From: Bacteroidales bacterium
GTDB lineage: Bacteria > Bacteroidota > Bacteroidia > Bacteroidales > WCHB1-69
Length of the DNA: 10,930 bases
Direction: 5' to 3'
Assembly: GCA_017964755.1 (NCBI GenBank)
Contig: JAGCRI010000155.1
Coordinates: 1-10,930 of the forward strand
Shown here: one piece after another, positions 1-7,558 of the stretch
Numbering within the stretch: the stretch's first letter is position 1
How the letters are laid out: every line of letters starts with the position of its first letter
The notes under the pieces: generated by a model
The model's database searches: none
What the model was told of the DNA's origin: nothing
The model's input: only the letters and a program-made list of their open reading frames with translations
Made by a program: the position numbers and the translations under genes

Positions 1-368
1 GTAGCTGTTACTCCATAATGGTATTCAGGCTGGCTGCTCACATAGTTGGTCAGAGTTGTCCACTCGGCATCAGAAGGCACATGCCATCCATTCGGGCAGG
101 GACCCTGTACACCGCTTGGCACAGAGTTAGAAGATGAGGCGGTGTTCATAACCGCTTTCCAATTATATAGGTAGCCGTAGGTTGCAACATTAGAGCTCGA
201 ATTGCCTGGGTAATAGATGTAAGCGACAGTTGTGGAAGTGGATGAACCTAACTGGATTGGTGTATTATCAGCATATTTTGTAGTTCTCAGATTCTCTCTC
301 ATCCAACACTGTGTACCTATCTGAACAGTATTATAAGTATTGTTATCAATATCAGTTACAGTTCCGCA
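1..368 (-). repeat. FISUMP domain 5, incomplete at window edge
   Basis: It starts at residue 1614 with CGTVTDIDNNTYN and carries QCWMRENLRTT, GYLYNWKAVM, CPNGWHVPSDAEWT and SSQPEYHYG before the window ends. The array therefore continues to the left by an unknown number of units. Confidence 0.9.
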
Positions 369-3300
369 ATTCGGGATTGAACCCCATGAGAGAAGCAGCT
401 GATAGACACTGTCGCAGCCACCGACAGTCTGCAAAGAGTCAAAATATGTTCCAGCCAATGTCAATGTGCGGCCGCGCCACGAATATATACTGCCCGCATT
501 AATGGTGCCTGTCTGGGAAATGAGGGTGTCGCTGCATACAATTAAAGTTCCAGCTCCTTTGACGCATCTGACAGATTGTTTATAATACTTTGAATTTGTT
601 GACCGCGATACATATTCATTGGAATATGACAATTCCCTATAGTATGCGTAATCTGTCCCACTTTGAGTGGATGACCAAAAATAAGCATAATACTTAAATC
701 CACTTGCGGAGGAGCTTAGACAATATCCAGCTGGTGTAGCAGAAAATCCCGTAGCATTGTTTTTATATGTTGTATCTCCAACTACGTAATGATTATATGA
801 ATATACATTCCATGAAGTAGAAGCTGCAAGGGCTTTCCCGATATATGAAGCAGTAACACTAAAGTGATAAGAAGGCTGGCTACTGACATAATTTGTGAGA
901 GTCGTCCATTCGGCATCTGATGGCACATGCCAGCCATTTGGACATATACCTTGTACTCCGCTTGGATTTGACGATGATGAAGGAGAATTGCCCATTACAG
1001 CGCGCCAATTGTATAAATAACCGTGTGCAGCGACGTTAGATGAAGAATTATTAGGATAGTATCGATAAGCCACAGAAGAGGAGGTGTTTGTAGAAAGTGG
1101 AACAAGTGTGCCATCGGCATATTTTGTAGTTCTGAGGTTCTCTTTCATCCAGCATTGTGTGCCTATTTGTATAGTATTGTATGTATTCCCATCTATATCG
1201 GTCACAGAGCCGCAATTCGGGTATGTTCCCAATTCAAGAGTAAGCTGGTAAACGCTGTCGCACCCATTGGCTGTTTTGAGTGAATCGAAATATACTCCTG
1301 CCATAGTGAGTGTTCTTCCCCTCCAAGAATAAGTGGTTCCAGAATTTATTATATCTTTTTTCTTTATAAGTGTGTCGCTGCACACAATCAATGCACCAGC
1401 ACCCTTGACACACCTGACTGATTGTTCATAATATTTTGAATTAGTGGAACGAGAGACATATTCACTTGAATATGACAATTCCCTATAGTATGCGTAATCT
1501 GTCCCGCTTTGAGTTGATGACCAAAAATAAGCATAATATCTGAACCAGCTTGCGGAGGAACTTGAGCAGTAACCGGCTGGGGTAGCGGAAAAACCAGTGG
1601 AGTTGTTTTTATATGTTGTGTCGCCTACAACATACTGATTGTTGAACGGATATTGGTACCAGAAAGAGGTTGAAGCTGCAAGGGCTTTTGCAATATAAGA
1701 GGCAGTGTTTCCACTCCAATATGATGGTTGGCTGCTGACATAGTTGGTCATCATTGTCCATTCGGCATCGGAAGGCACGTGCCAGCCATTGGGGCAAACG
1801 CCCTGAACCCCGCTTGGAACAAGTGATGATGATGGTGATTTTCCCATAACGGCACGCCAATTGTAAAGATACCCATGCTGGTTTACAGTTGAAGACGAAT
1901 TATTTGGATAGTAACGATAAGCAACTGATGTTGAAGTAGTTGTGCTTAAGGGAATGTATGTTCCGTCAGCGTGTCTTGTGGTTCTAAGGTTTTCGCGCAT
2001 CCAGCAGAGGGTGTCTAACAAAACGGTATTGTAGGTATTTCCGTCAATATCGGTCACTGTGCCGCAACTCGGGATGCCACCAGAAATCAGAGTTAGCTGG
2101 TAAATACTGTCACAACCGTTCACTGATGTCAATGAGTCAAAATAGATACCCGGTATTGTGATTGTTTTGTTATGCCACAAATAGGGAACTCCCGGATAAA
2201 TGGTGTCTGTTTTGGCTATAACGGTGTCGTTACATGCAATCAAAACGCCAGCTCCTTTGACGCATCTGACGGATTGTCCGTAATATTTGGAATTGCTACT
2301 GTGAGTTACATCGGTATCCCAAAACTCAATTTCTCTGTACATAGCTGAGGTGCTGCCACTTTCTGTAGATGACCAAAAATATGCGAATTGACCAAAACTG
2401 GAAGGAGATGAGGACCACATATATCCAGCTGGCATTGTCGTAAATCCGGTGGCATTATTAGGATAAGTGTTGTCTCCAACATAGGATATGCCGTATAAAT
2501 AACTGTTCCAATTTGAATTTGAAGCAAGCGCTTTTGCTATATTGGTTGCAATGTTGTCATAATGGTATGCCGGCTGGCTGCTCACATAATTGATGAGTTC
2601 TGTCCATTCGGCATCAGAGGGGACGTGCCAGCCATTTGGACAAATACCCTGCACGTTGCTCGGATTTGCTGATGAGGATGGCGAATTGCTCATTACAGCG
2701 CGCCAGTTGTAGAGATACCCATATAAAGGCACATTGGCTGCCGAATTTCCGGGATAATACCGGTATCCTGTATATGAAGAAGTGGTTGACCCCATATAAA
2801 TGGCCGTCCCGTTAGCGTAGCGTGTGGTTCTGAGGTTCTCCCTCATCCAACATTGGTTCCCGATTTTGACGGTGTTGTATGTGTTCCCGTCTATGTCGCT
2901 GACCACACCGCATGTATCAAGCGGCACCGGTGCGAAGAGTATCAGCTTGTAAATGCTGTCACAGCCTATACTTGTCACTAAAGAATCGTAGTGTACTCCA
3001 GCCATCGTTATGTGTTTCCCATGCCAATAATAAGGAACACCGGGATAAATGGTGTCTCTTTCCTCAATAAGTGTATCCGAACAAACTAACAGGGCCCCAC
3101 TCCCTTTGACACACCGCACTGACTGACCGAAATATTTGTTGTTTGAGGAATTTGTTACTGTAGATTTAGAATAATCCAACTGTCGGTAGTATGCCTTTGC
3201 CCCGTTTTCAGTGGATGTCCAGAAATAGGCATAGTAGTCCAAATTCTGGCTTGAGCCGGAGTAATAATTAGCCGGCAATGCGCTGAACCCCGTGCCGTTA

Positions 3301-5207
3301 TTGTTACTTGGTGTGTTCCCGATAGCACAAGTGTTGCTTGAACTGTGCCAGCTTACAGTGGAAGCGAGCGATTTTGCAATATTATTGCTGATAAGGTTGC
3401 ATTGATATGCGGTCTGACTATTCACATAGTTTTCCAACAGAGTCCATTCAGCGGATGAAGGAATGTGCCAGCCGTTGGGGCAGACGCCCTGCACCCCACT
3501 TGGGTCGCTGTTCGATGACGGGGATTTCCCCATTACAGCCCTCCAATTATAAAGGTACCCGTATGTATTAACCGTTGCAACGTCATTGTCAGGGGCATAT
3601 TTGTATGCGACAGAAAGAGAGGTTGTGCTCCCTGTCGGGATATAAGTGCCGTCAGCATATCTTGTCGTCCTTAAATTCTCCTTCATCCAGCATTGTGTCC
3701 CAATTTTAACAACATTGTACGTGTTGCCGTCAATGTCAGTTACCAAGTTGCAGGAAGGTGTTACAGTCAGCTGTATCTGTATAATGCTGTCGCACCCCGC
3801 AGTTGATTTCAGGGAGTCGTAATAGGCACCGCCTGTCGTCAAAGTCATGCCGTGCCAGAGAAGGGAAGAGCCAGCGGTTATGGTGTCGTATTCTACATTG
3901 AAAAATGTTGGGGCAACAGTCAAATTAAGTCTGATAATACTGTCGCAGCCTGCTGTAGTATGTAAAGAATCATAGTAACTGCCATTTGCTGTAAGGGTTT
4001 TCCCATGCCAGATAAGCGAACTTCCTGAACAAATGGTGTCGTATTCATTAATCAGATACTTGTTGTTTACAGTCAGGTTAAGTTTGTAAATGATATAACA
4101 TCCGTCAGGTTTCGGCACAGAATCATAATAGGATCCTGTTGTTGTATATGTTTTCCCCCGCCAAATGTAATGTGCTCCGTTGCAAATATTAGCATTGGTT
4201 TCATCTAAAGAGTCCTTGCACGCGGTGGTCGTGAAGCTCACCGCATTCCCATAGTTGGTGCCAATGTCATTTGTGGCGTATGCGCGTACATAATAGAGTG
4301 TACCGGGAATCAGCCCTGTCATCGAACTGCTGAAAGTGCCCAGCCCGCTGCCGTCAACTGTATGGTCATCAGCGATAGTGGGATTGGGTAGCGTGTCCCA
4401 ACAAACGCCACGGGCTGACACAGTGCCGCAACCTTCATCAATGACATTTCCTCCGCAAGTTGCAGTTTTTGACGTGATATTTGTCACTACATATGTTGAA
4501 ACTTTCGCCAATTCCTGACCATCAAGAAAGGTCAAAATAAAATTTTCGGAGCCGCTTATGGATGATTCTATAACATTACTTTGCAGAAATGAATTGCATA
4601 CGTCCGCATAACCGACATATCTCATCAGATCGCCATTGGAATATGGGTTTTGTGAAATATGTTTTATATAATGAATAGGCCTTTGTCCATAATTTCCCAG
4701 ATATTCTATTCTGTCACGTCCACCGTTGCCTGTATTTATCAGTTTTGCCGTAATTACAGCTCCATTTTGCGTAATCCTGAGTAAATGGGCTTGCGCTTTT
4801 GAAAGCATAACCCTGAACACATTGCTGCCTTTGTCAATTGAAGCTAACGACAAAGCGACCACCGACTTGCCTGCAATGTCGCAAATCTCTAATGTTACAG
4901 CACCTTCTTCAGGAGTGTCAAAAATGACTTCAGCATGCCCGTCAAATGGGTTGGGGATAATATTTACCGACATCTCTGCCTGATTTTCAGATAGACTGCC
5001 TATTCCTACATTTTTCTCCAATACGAAGATAGTGTCAGGATAATAAATTGTCTCCTGCCAGTTTCTGTCAACATTGGTTATTGTTATCCGGTTTAATTGT
5101 ACCCAGTGATAGTTGCTGTCCTGCCCGCTGAACGATAATGTTACCGGTTGGGCTTGAAGTGCTGTAATTGTCAGAATACAAATGATAAAAGTGATGATTT
5201 TTTTCAT
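1..5207 (-). CDS. Giant FISUMP-repeat surface protein, 3' end cut off by window
   Basis: An open frame of 1735 residues runs off the left edge with no stop. The ATG at 5207 is followed by a signal peptide (MKKII..., cleavage near ALQAQ, about residue 20). In order come a sorting-domain-like beta module (about 79-165), a short region containing MRYVGYAD (about 190), an Fn3-like module (about 236-327), three GCDSI-type modules (328-485), and FISUMP domains starting at residues 486, 766, 1048, 1332 and 1614, the last incomplete. FISUMP (Fibrobacter succinogenes major paralogous domain) hallmarks recur in every complete copy: DIDGNTYN, QCWM[RK]ENLRTT, GYLYNWRAVM, CPNGWH[IV]PS, SVRCVKG. FISUMP proteins are exported or surface-associated and their biochemical role is unknown, so no activity is assigned. 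Export is clear; T9SS attachment is inferred, because the true C-terminus lies outside the window. I checked the frame at a conserved codon in each repeat and found no frameshift. The gene has its own promoter candidate and lies behind a terminator. Confidence 0.93.
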   Translation of the reverse strand, partial: MKKIITFIICILTITALQAQPVTLSFSGQDSNYHWVQLNRITITNVDRNWQETIYYPDTIFVLEKNVGIGSLSENQAEMSVNIIPNPFDGHAEVIFDTPEEGAVTLEICDIAGKSVVALSLASIDKGSNVFRVMLSKAQAHLLRITQNGAVITAKLINTGNGGRDRIEYLGNYGQRPIHYIKHISQNPYSNGDLMRYVGYADVCNSFLQSNVIESSISGSENFILTFLDGQELAKVSTYVVTNITSKTATCGGNVIDEGCGTVSARGVCWDTLPNPTIADDHTVDGSGLGTFSSSMTGLIPGTLYYVRAYATNDIGTNYGNAVSFTTTACKDSLDETNANICNGAHYIWRGKTYTTTGSYYDSVPKPDGCYIIYKLNLTVNNKYLINEYDTICSGSSLIWHGKTLTANGSYYDSLHTTAGCDSIIRLNLTVAPTFFNVEYDTITAGSSLLWHGMTLTTGGAYYDSLKSTAGCDSIIQIQLTVTPSCNLVTDIDGNTYNVVKIGTQCWMKENLRTTRYADGTYIPTGSTTSLSVAYKYAPDNDVATVNTYGYLYNWRAVMGKSPSSNSDPSGVQGVCPNGWHIPSSAEWTLLENYVNSQTAYQCNLISNNIAKSLASTVSWHSSSNTCAIGNTPSNNNGTGFSALPANYYSGSSQNLDYYAYFWTSTENGAKAYYRQLDYSKSTVTNSSNNKYFGQSVRCVKGSGALLVCSDTLIEERDTIYPGVPYYWHGKHITMAGVHYDSLVTSIGCDSIYKLILFAPVPLDTCGVVSDIDGNTYNTVKIGNQCWMRENLRTTRYANGTAIYMGSTTSSYTGYRYYPGNSAANVPLYGYLYNWRAVMSNSPSSSANPSNVQGICPNGWHVPSDAEWTELINYVSSQPAYHYDNIATNIAKALASNSNWNSYLYGISYVGDNTYPNNATGFTTMPAGYMWSSSPSSFGQFAYFWSSTESGSTSAMYREIEFWDTDVTHSSNSKYYGQSVRCVKGAGVLIACNDTVIAKTDTIYPGVPYLWHNKTITIPGIYFDSLTSVNGCDSIYQLTLISGGIPSCGTVTDIDGNTYNTVLLDTLCWMRENLRTTRHADGTYIPLSTTTSTSVAYRYYPNNSSSTVNQHGYLYNWRAVMGKSPSSSLVPSGVQGVCPNGWHVPSDAEWTMMTNYVSSQPSYWSGNTASYIAKALAASTSFWYQYPFNNQYVVGDTTYKNNSTGFSATPAGYCSSSSASWFRYYAYFWSSTQSGTDYAYYRELSYSSEYVSRSTNSKYYEQSVRCVKGAGALIVCSDTLIKKKDIINSGTTYSWRGRTLTMAGVYFDSLKTANGCDSVYQLTLELGTYPNCGSVTDIDGNTYNTIQIGTQCWMKENLRTTKYADGTLVPLSTNTSSSVAYRYYPNNSSSNVAAHGYLYNWRAVMGNSPSSSSNPSGVQGICPNGWHVPSDAEWTTLTNYVSSQPSYHFSVTASYIGKALAASTSWNVYSYNHYVVGDTTYKNNATGFSATPAGYCLSSSASGFKYYAYFWSSTQSGTDYAYYRELSYSNEYVSRSTNSKYYKQSVRCVKGAGTLIVCSDTLISQTGTINAGSIYSWRGRTLTLAGTYFDSLQTVGGCDSVYQLLLSWGSIPNCGTVTDIDNNTYNTVQIGTQCWMRENLRTTKYADNTPIQLGSSTSTTVAYIYYPGNSSSNVATYGYLYNWKAVMNTASSSNSVPSGVQGPCPNGWHVPSDAEWTTLTNYVSSQPEYHYGVTA
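558..1214 (-). repeat. FISUMP domain 4
   Basis: Residues 1332-1550, from CGSVTDIDGNTYN to QSVRCVKG, with all hallmark motifs (QCWMKENLRTT, GYLYNWRAVMGN, CPNGWHVPSDAEWT, SATPAGY, YAYFWSST). It shares the YYRELSYS and YVSRSTNSKYY segments with domain 3. The distance to domain 5 is 846 bases. Confidence 0.9.
1404..2066 (-). repeat. FISUMP domain 3
   Basis: Residues 1048-1268, from CGTVTDIDGNTYN to QSVRCVKG. It departs from the other copies at the second motif (VLLDTLCWMREN where the rest read IG[TN]QCWM). Its distal half is almost identical at DNA level to the same part of domain 4, including a 38-base exact match. The distance to the start of domain 4 is 852 bases. Confidence 0.9.
2256..2912 (-). 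repeat. FISUMP domain 2
   Basis: Residues 766-984, from CGVVSDIDGNTYN to QSVRCVKG. It carries QCWMRENLRTT, GYLYNWRAVM, CPNGWHVPSDAEWT, a TTMPAGY segment, YFWSST and SVRCVKG. The distance to the start of the next copy is 846 bases, and the spacer contains one GCDSI-type module. Confidence 0.9.
3102..3752 (-). repeat. FISUMP domain 1
   Basis: Residues 486-702, from CNLVTDIDGNTYN to QSVRCVKG. Motifs in order: QCWMKENLRTT, GYLYNWRAVMGKSPSS, CPNGWHIPSSAEWT, an ALPANYYSG segment, YAYFWTST, SVRCVKG. It is the most divergent copy (HIPSSAEWT where the others have H[VI]PSDAEWT). The distance to the start of the next copy is 840 bases. Confidence 0.9.
3753..4226 (-). repeat. Three tandem GCDSI-type beta modules
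   Basis: Residues 328-485 hold three units of about 50 residues with the pattern C/T-x-G...W.GKT.T..G.YYDS....GCDSI..L.LTV. The first is divergent (DGCYIIYKLNLTV); the second and third are close copies (TAGCDSII). Similar single units separate the FISUMP domains farther on (for example NGCDSIYQLTL). Such units are common in large Bacteroidota surface proteins. I know of no assigned function, and a stalk or spacer role is inferred. Confidence 0.75.
4227..4502 (-). other. Fn3-like beta-sandwich module in the FISUMP protein
   Basis: Residues about 236-327 contain TATCGGNV, ARGVCWDT, DGSGLGTFSSSMTGL and YYVRAYATNDIGTNYG. These are the typical signatures of the Fn3-like module repeated in Bacteroidota surface proteins (ITSxTATCGGNVxxxG...RGVCW...YYVRAYATN). 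It probably acts as a spacer or adhesion module. One copy is present. Confidence 0.75.
4713..4973 (-). other. Internal sorting-domain-like beta module in the FISUMP protein
   Basis: Residues about 79-165 read like a T9SS type A C-terminal domain: NIIPNPF at the start, then VTLEICDIAGKSV, a G.N.FRV.L strand and a final LLRITQNG strand. In ordinary T9SS cargo this module is the last 70-80 residues. Here it follows the signal peptide closely and is followed by more than 1500 residues. From memory, FISUMP proteins of Bacteroidales often share this N-terminal layout, so it is probably a structural relative of the sorting domain and not a working secretion signal. Confidence 0.65.
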
Positions 5208-5225
5208 AGACAAATTTTTAGACCG

Positions 5226-5256
5226 CAAAATTATAGAATATAATTGTTGGCACAAC
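5226..5256 (-). promoter_or_regulatory. Candidate promoter of the FISUMP gene
   Basis: On the minus strand GTTG (5256-5253), a 19-base spacer and TAATTTTG (5233-5226) fit the Bacteroidota housekeeping pattern TTTG-N19-21-TAnnTTTG, with one mismatch in the -33 element. The -7 element ends 19 bases before the ATG, so the leader would be very short. The site lies just beyond the terminator of the preceding gene, which fits an independent transcription unit. Confidence 0.6.
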
Positions 5257-5264
5257 TTTTTTAT

Positions 5265-5295
5265 AAAAAAAAGAGCCGCAAAAACTGCAGCTCTT
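5265..5295 (-). terminator. Rho-independent terminator after the T9SS cargo gene
   Basis: On the minus strand the arms AAGAGCTGC (5295-5287) and GCGGCTCTT (5279-5271) pair over nine positions, with one G-T wobble, around a T-rich loop. A run of Ts follows directly (down to 5265). It lies about 30 bases after the stop codon at 5324 and should separate this gene from the FISUMP gene. Confidence 0.8.
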
Positions 5296-5323
5296 CAATT
5301 TTCTATCTCCTATCTCCTAATTT

Positions 5324-6313
5324 CTACTTCACAACCATAAACTTCTTTGTCACAACGCTATTGCCGTCTGCTATGCGAAGGAAATATGTGCCGTTTGCAA
5401 AGTTTTCTACACTGATAGTCTGATTTTCTGAGGCTTTTTCAATAGTAGCCATTACTCTTCCGCTAATATCGAAAACTGTAATTTGTGCATTTTCAGAATT
5501 ATTCACATTGATTATGCTATTTGCAGGATTTGGATAAACAGTGATGGAATTGTTGGAATTCTCTTCTATACCAACATTGTTAACTTTTGCAATCACCAGA
5601 TTGTCAACATAATATGTTCCAGATAAAGTTGAGTTTTCAGTCATTAAGTTGTCGAGGCAACCTGCGAAGAAATTGATAGCATCCATTTTCATCATTGTAT
5701 TATTTGTAGTGTCGGGTATGGTGCTGAACTGCCATGAAGCGATTTCCTCTCCGGCGACATTAGCAGTAATGTTGTCTTTGTCAAGGTCAATGTCAAGATT
5801 TATGTGGAACCATGTATCAGGGGTATAGAAGAATACCGCTGAAGTGTCATCGTAAGAAAAGAGACCGGCATAAACAAGATCTTCGTCAGCTAATCCCCCT
5901 TCATTCTTGGCTAATGAATAAGGGCCCATGTAGCATTCAAAAGCCCAAGTGGAGCTACCGCCTGCAAAGTTGTGCAGAATATTGAAATAGCCGCCGTTAC
6001 CTGAAACCGGAATGTAATAGTCGAAGTCAATCAGATAATGGCCTGATGTAATGCCGCCCATTTTGTGAATCATGTCGCTGCTGCCAGTGATGAAGAGTGA
6101 ATTTGGGGCAGACTGTGCAGGCGAGTTTACGATAGTGCCTGATTCAGCCTCTTGACCGCCGCTCCAAGTAGTCCAATCGTTATTGTTTTGTGACAATAAG
6201 GACTGCCCGGAATTGTAATTGTCAAAATTTTCATTGAAAATGACAGTCTGGTTTTGTGCTTGCATTGCTACAAATGCGAATAACACAAATGCAATAGATA
6301 AAATTTTCTTCAT
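5324..6313 (-). CDS. Secreted protein with jelly-roll-like domain and T9SS type A sorting domain
   Basis: The protein has 329 residues. The signal peptide is MKKILSIAFVLFAFVAMQAQ, cut near residue 20. Residues about 25-240 form a predicted beta-rich domain opening with IFNENFDNYNSG and containing NDWTTWSGG, GYFNILHNFAG, STWAFECY, DTWFHINLDIDLD and YYVDNLVIAKV. This pattern recurs in Bacteroidota T9SS cargo and resembles concanavalin/LamG-like jelly rolls, so glycan or protein binding is possible, but no catalytic motif is visible. Residues about 257-329 are a canonical type A sorting domain: ITVYPNPA, QITVFDISGRV, GTYFLRI and a final KKFMVVK. The protein is therefore expected to cross the outer membrane by T9SS and be anchored or released. 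A promoter candidate lies upstream and a terminator follows. The ATG at 6313 is the only start that keeps the signal peptide. Confidence 0.93.
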   Translation of the reverse strand: MKKILSIAFVLFAFVAMQAQNQTVIFNENFDNYNSGQSLLSQNNNDWTTWSGGQEAESGTIVNSPAQSAPNSLFITGSSDMIHKMGGITSGHYLIDFDYYIPVSGNGGYFNILHNFAGGSSTWAFECYMGPYSLAKNEGGLADEDLVYAGLFSYDDTSAVFFYTPDTWFHINLDIDLDKDNITANVAGEEIASWQFSTIPDTTNNTMMKMDAINFFAGCLDNLMTENSTLSGTYYVDNLVIAKVNNVGIEENSNNSITVYPNPANSIINVNNSENAQITVFDISGRVMATIEKASENQTISVENFANGTYFLRIADGNSVVTKKFMVVK

Positions 6314-6349
6314 AATATTTGGATTAAATTTATAATTAAATGTTGGCTA

Positions 6350-6357
6350 CAAAAGTA
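6350..6357 (-). promoter_or_regulatory. Candidate -7 element of the T9SS cargo gene
   Basis: TACTTTTG on the minus strand matches TAnnTTTG and lies 36 bases before the ATG at 6313. No convincing TTTG is seen 19 bases farther upstream, inside the end of the preceding gene, so this is a half-supported promoter. The gene may also be read through from the sigma-factor operon, since no terminator is visible in the 51-base gap. Confidence 0.4.
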
Positions 6358-6364
6358 ATAAAAA

Positions 6365-6880
6365 TTATCTGCGCTTTTTTCTTGGGAGGGAATCATCCCC
6401 TTCTTCCGGTTTCTTGCTGCCGAATTTTTTCAAAGCCTCTCTCTTGAACTTGCCGTCCAGCTCGTAGTAGCGCACAACTTTTTCAGACGGCAGTATTTGT
6501 TTGATTTCATTGAAAAATGAGCTTTCCAATGCCTGCATATCAGCTTTGAATTTCATTTTGTGTTCCAAAAAACTAATCGCTTTTTCGGCTGGCAATGCCT
6601 TGAAATCCACTTTCCCTCTTACTGATTGTATATTGTTGTCTTCCAAAAACGCACGAAACGATTTATGCAACTCGGTTTCAGCAACATCAAGGTTGTTGTA
6701 TTTCACCCAAAATTTTTCAGCCTCTTTGTCTGTCAGTTGCAGGCTGTCGTGCAAATATTGGCGTTTCATTTCACTTATCAACTGGCAATCGGCTCCAGGT
6801 GCTGGCATATCATCGTTTTGGGCCTTGGTGGGGAGCGCAAAAATACTCAAAAGAGCAAATAACAAAACAATCCGTTTCAT
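6365..6880 (-). CDS. Small helical periplasmic protein, Spy/CpxP-like sensor of the ECF operon type
   Basis: The protein has 171 residues. The signal peptide MKRIVLLFALLSIFALPTKA is cut before QN (residue 21). The mature part is highly charged and predicted helical, with two motifs: LQLTDKEAEKFWVKYN (47-62) and ILPSEKVVRYYELDGKFK (129-146). They recall the LTxxQ-type repeats of Spy/CpxP proteins and the small exported proteins often labelled sensor of ECF-type sigma factor in Bacteroidota. The tail is basic (SLPRKKRR). It lies 15 bases after the membrane-protein gene and is surely cotranscribed with it. A periplasmic sensing or chaperone role is inferred from family resemblance and position. 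No metal-binding cluster is evident; there is one cysteine (C32). The start is fixed by the signal peptide. Confidence 0.75.
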   Translation of the reverse strand: MKRIVLLFALLSIFALPTKAQNDDMPAPGADCQLISEMKRQYLHDSLQLTDKEAEKFWVKYNNLDVAETELHKSFRAFLEDNNIQSVRGKVDFKALPAEKAISFLEHKMKFKADMQALESSFFNEIKQILPSEKVVRYYELDGKFKREALKKFGSKKPEEGDDSLPRKKRR

Positions 6881-6895
6881 AACATTAATTTTTGT

Positions 6896-7504
6896 TTATC
6901 TAATATCTCCGTATTCACTGTCTTCAATTTCATCACTATAGTATTCCAAAAACTGGTAATCTATGTAGCACATCTCGTCAAAGCCGGTTGAGCAGGCATA
7001 AATGGGGGTGTCGTCTTGTGCGGCTGCGTCCGGCTCCGAAACTTCCGCCACAGCTTCTTTTGCTGCCATTTCAACGGGTGTTGCCGCTACTGGTGCCGAG
7101 GCAACGGTGCGCGGTTTTGACACCACAGGCTGCACTGCAGGGAGAGAATCCTCAGTTTTTTCATTTACCTCTTCAATATCATTAGCCTCATCCGCCGGCT
7201 GAACCTCTTTTTCCGCTTCCGTATCTTTTACAACAGTAACTGTTTTGTTGTCTGCGACAAGAGCGCCGTCATCATTCTTCGGAATGTATAGGACCATGAG
7301 CACAACGACAATAGCGGCGGCTGCAGCTGAAGAAATATAGTAGAACCATTTTCTGCGGGCAAGTCCGCGTTTAGCCTCATCAGCCTTTACAGCGGCTAAA
7401 GCCTTTTCAGGAAGGGTGTCGAAAAAGCCTTCCGGCACCTTAAACAACTCATCTTCCTTGAATTTTGGAATAATGAAAAAATCCTGTTCGCTATTTTCTT
7501 TCAT
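6896..7504 (-). CDS. Single-pass membrane protein, probable anti-sigma-like partner of the ECF factor
   Basis: The protein has 202 residues and no signal peptide. A soluble N-terminus (1-52) contains FKVPEGFFDTLPEKAL (21-36), a motif I associate with membrane proteins beside Bacteroidota ECF sigma genes. The basic stretch RGLARRK (46-52) precedes a transmembrane helix at about 53-75, so the N-terminus should be cytoplasmic. Residues about 90-166 are a low-complexity Ala/Glu/Val/Pro linker, and the tail (167-202) is acidic and aromatic with two cysteines (C171, C179) and FLEYYSDEIEDSEYGD. The topology (inside N-terminus, one helix, long periplasmic linker, terminal domain) suits an anti-sigma or signal-transmitting protein. 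It lacks the HxxxCxxC zinc motif of ZAS anti-sigma factors, so the role rests on context. It lies 54 bases after the sigma gene and 15 bases before the periplasmic protein gene. Confidence 0.7.
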   Translation of the reverse strand: MKENSEQDFFIIPKFKEDELFKVPEGFFDTLPEKALAAVKADEAKRGLARRKWFYYISSAAAAAIVVVLMVLYIPKNDDGALVADNKTVTVVKDTEAEKEVQPADEANDIEEVNEKTEDSLPAVQPVVSKPRTVASAPVAATPVEMAAKEAVAEVSEPDAAAQDDTPIYACSTGFDEMCYIDYQFLEYYSDEIEDSEYGDIR

Positions 7505-7558
7505 TTTCTTGACAAAAACAGTTTATTGACCATGCTTCACATAGAAAGTTTAAAGTCC

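Noticed and set aside
1609..2527. Minus-strand frames of 83 and 73 codons inside the repeat array
   Set aside because: They lie in a different frame from the continuous FISUMP reading frame, which is open through the whole region with conserved motifs in every unit.
1..3752. Repeat array considered as a CRISPR or non-coding satellite
   Set aside because: The unit is about 846 bases, a multiple of three, stays in one open frame and encodes conserved FISUMP motifs, so it is a protein-coding domain repeat.
4336..4983. Two plus-strand open frames (60 and 85 codons) inside the FISUMP gene
   Set aside because: They are antisense to well-supported Fn3-like and sorting-domain-like modules, and there is no promoter, start context or protein similarity to support them.
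6501..6941. A 146-codon plus-strand open frame opposite the periplasmic-protein gene
   Set aside because: It lies antisense to a gene with a clear signal peptide and family motifs. Its protein has no recognisable domain, and the frame is a by-product of the minus-strand codon use.
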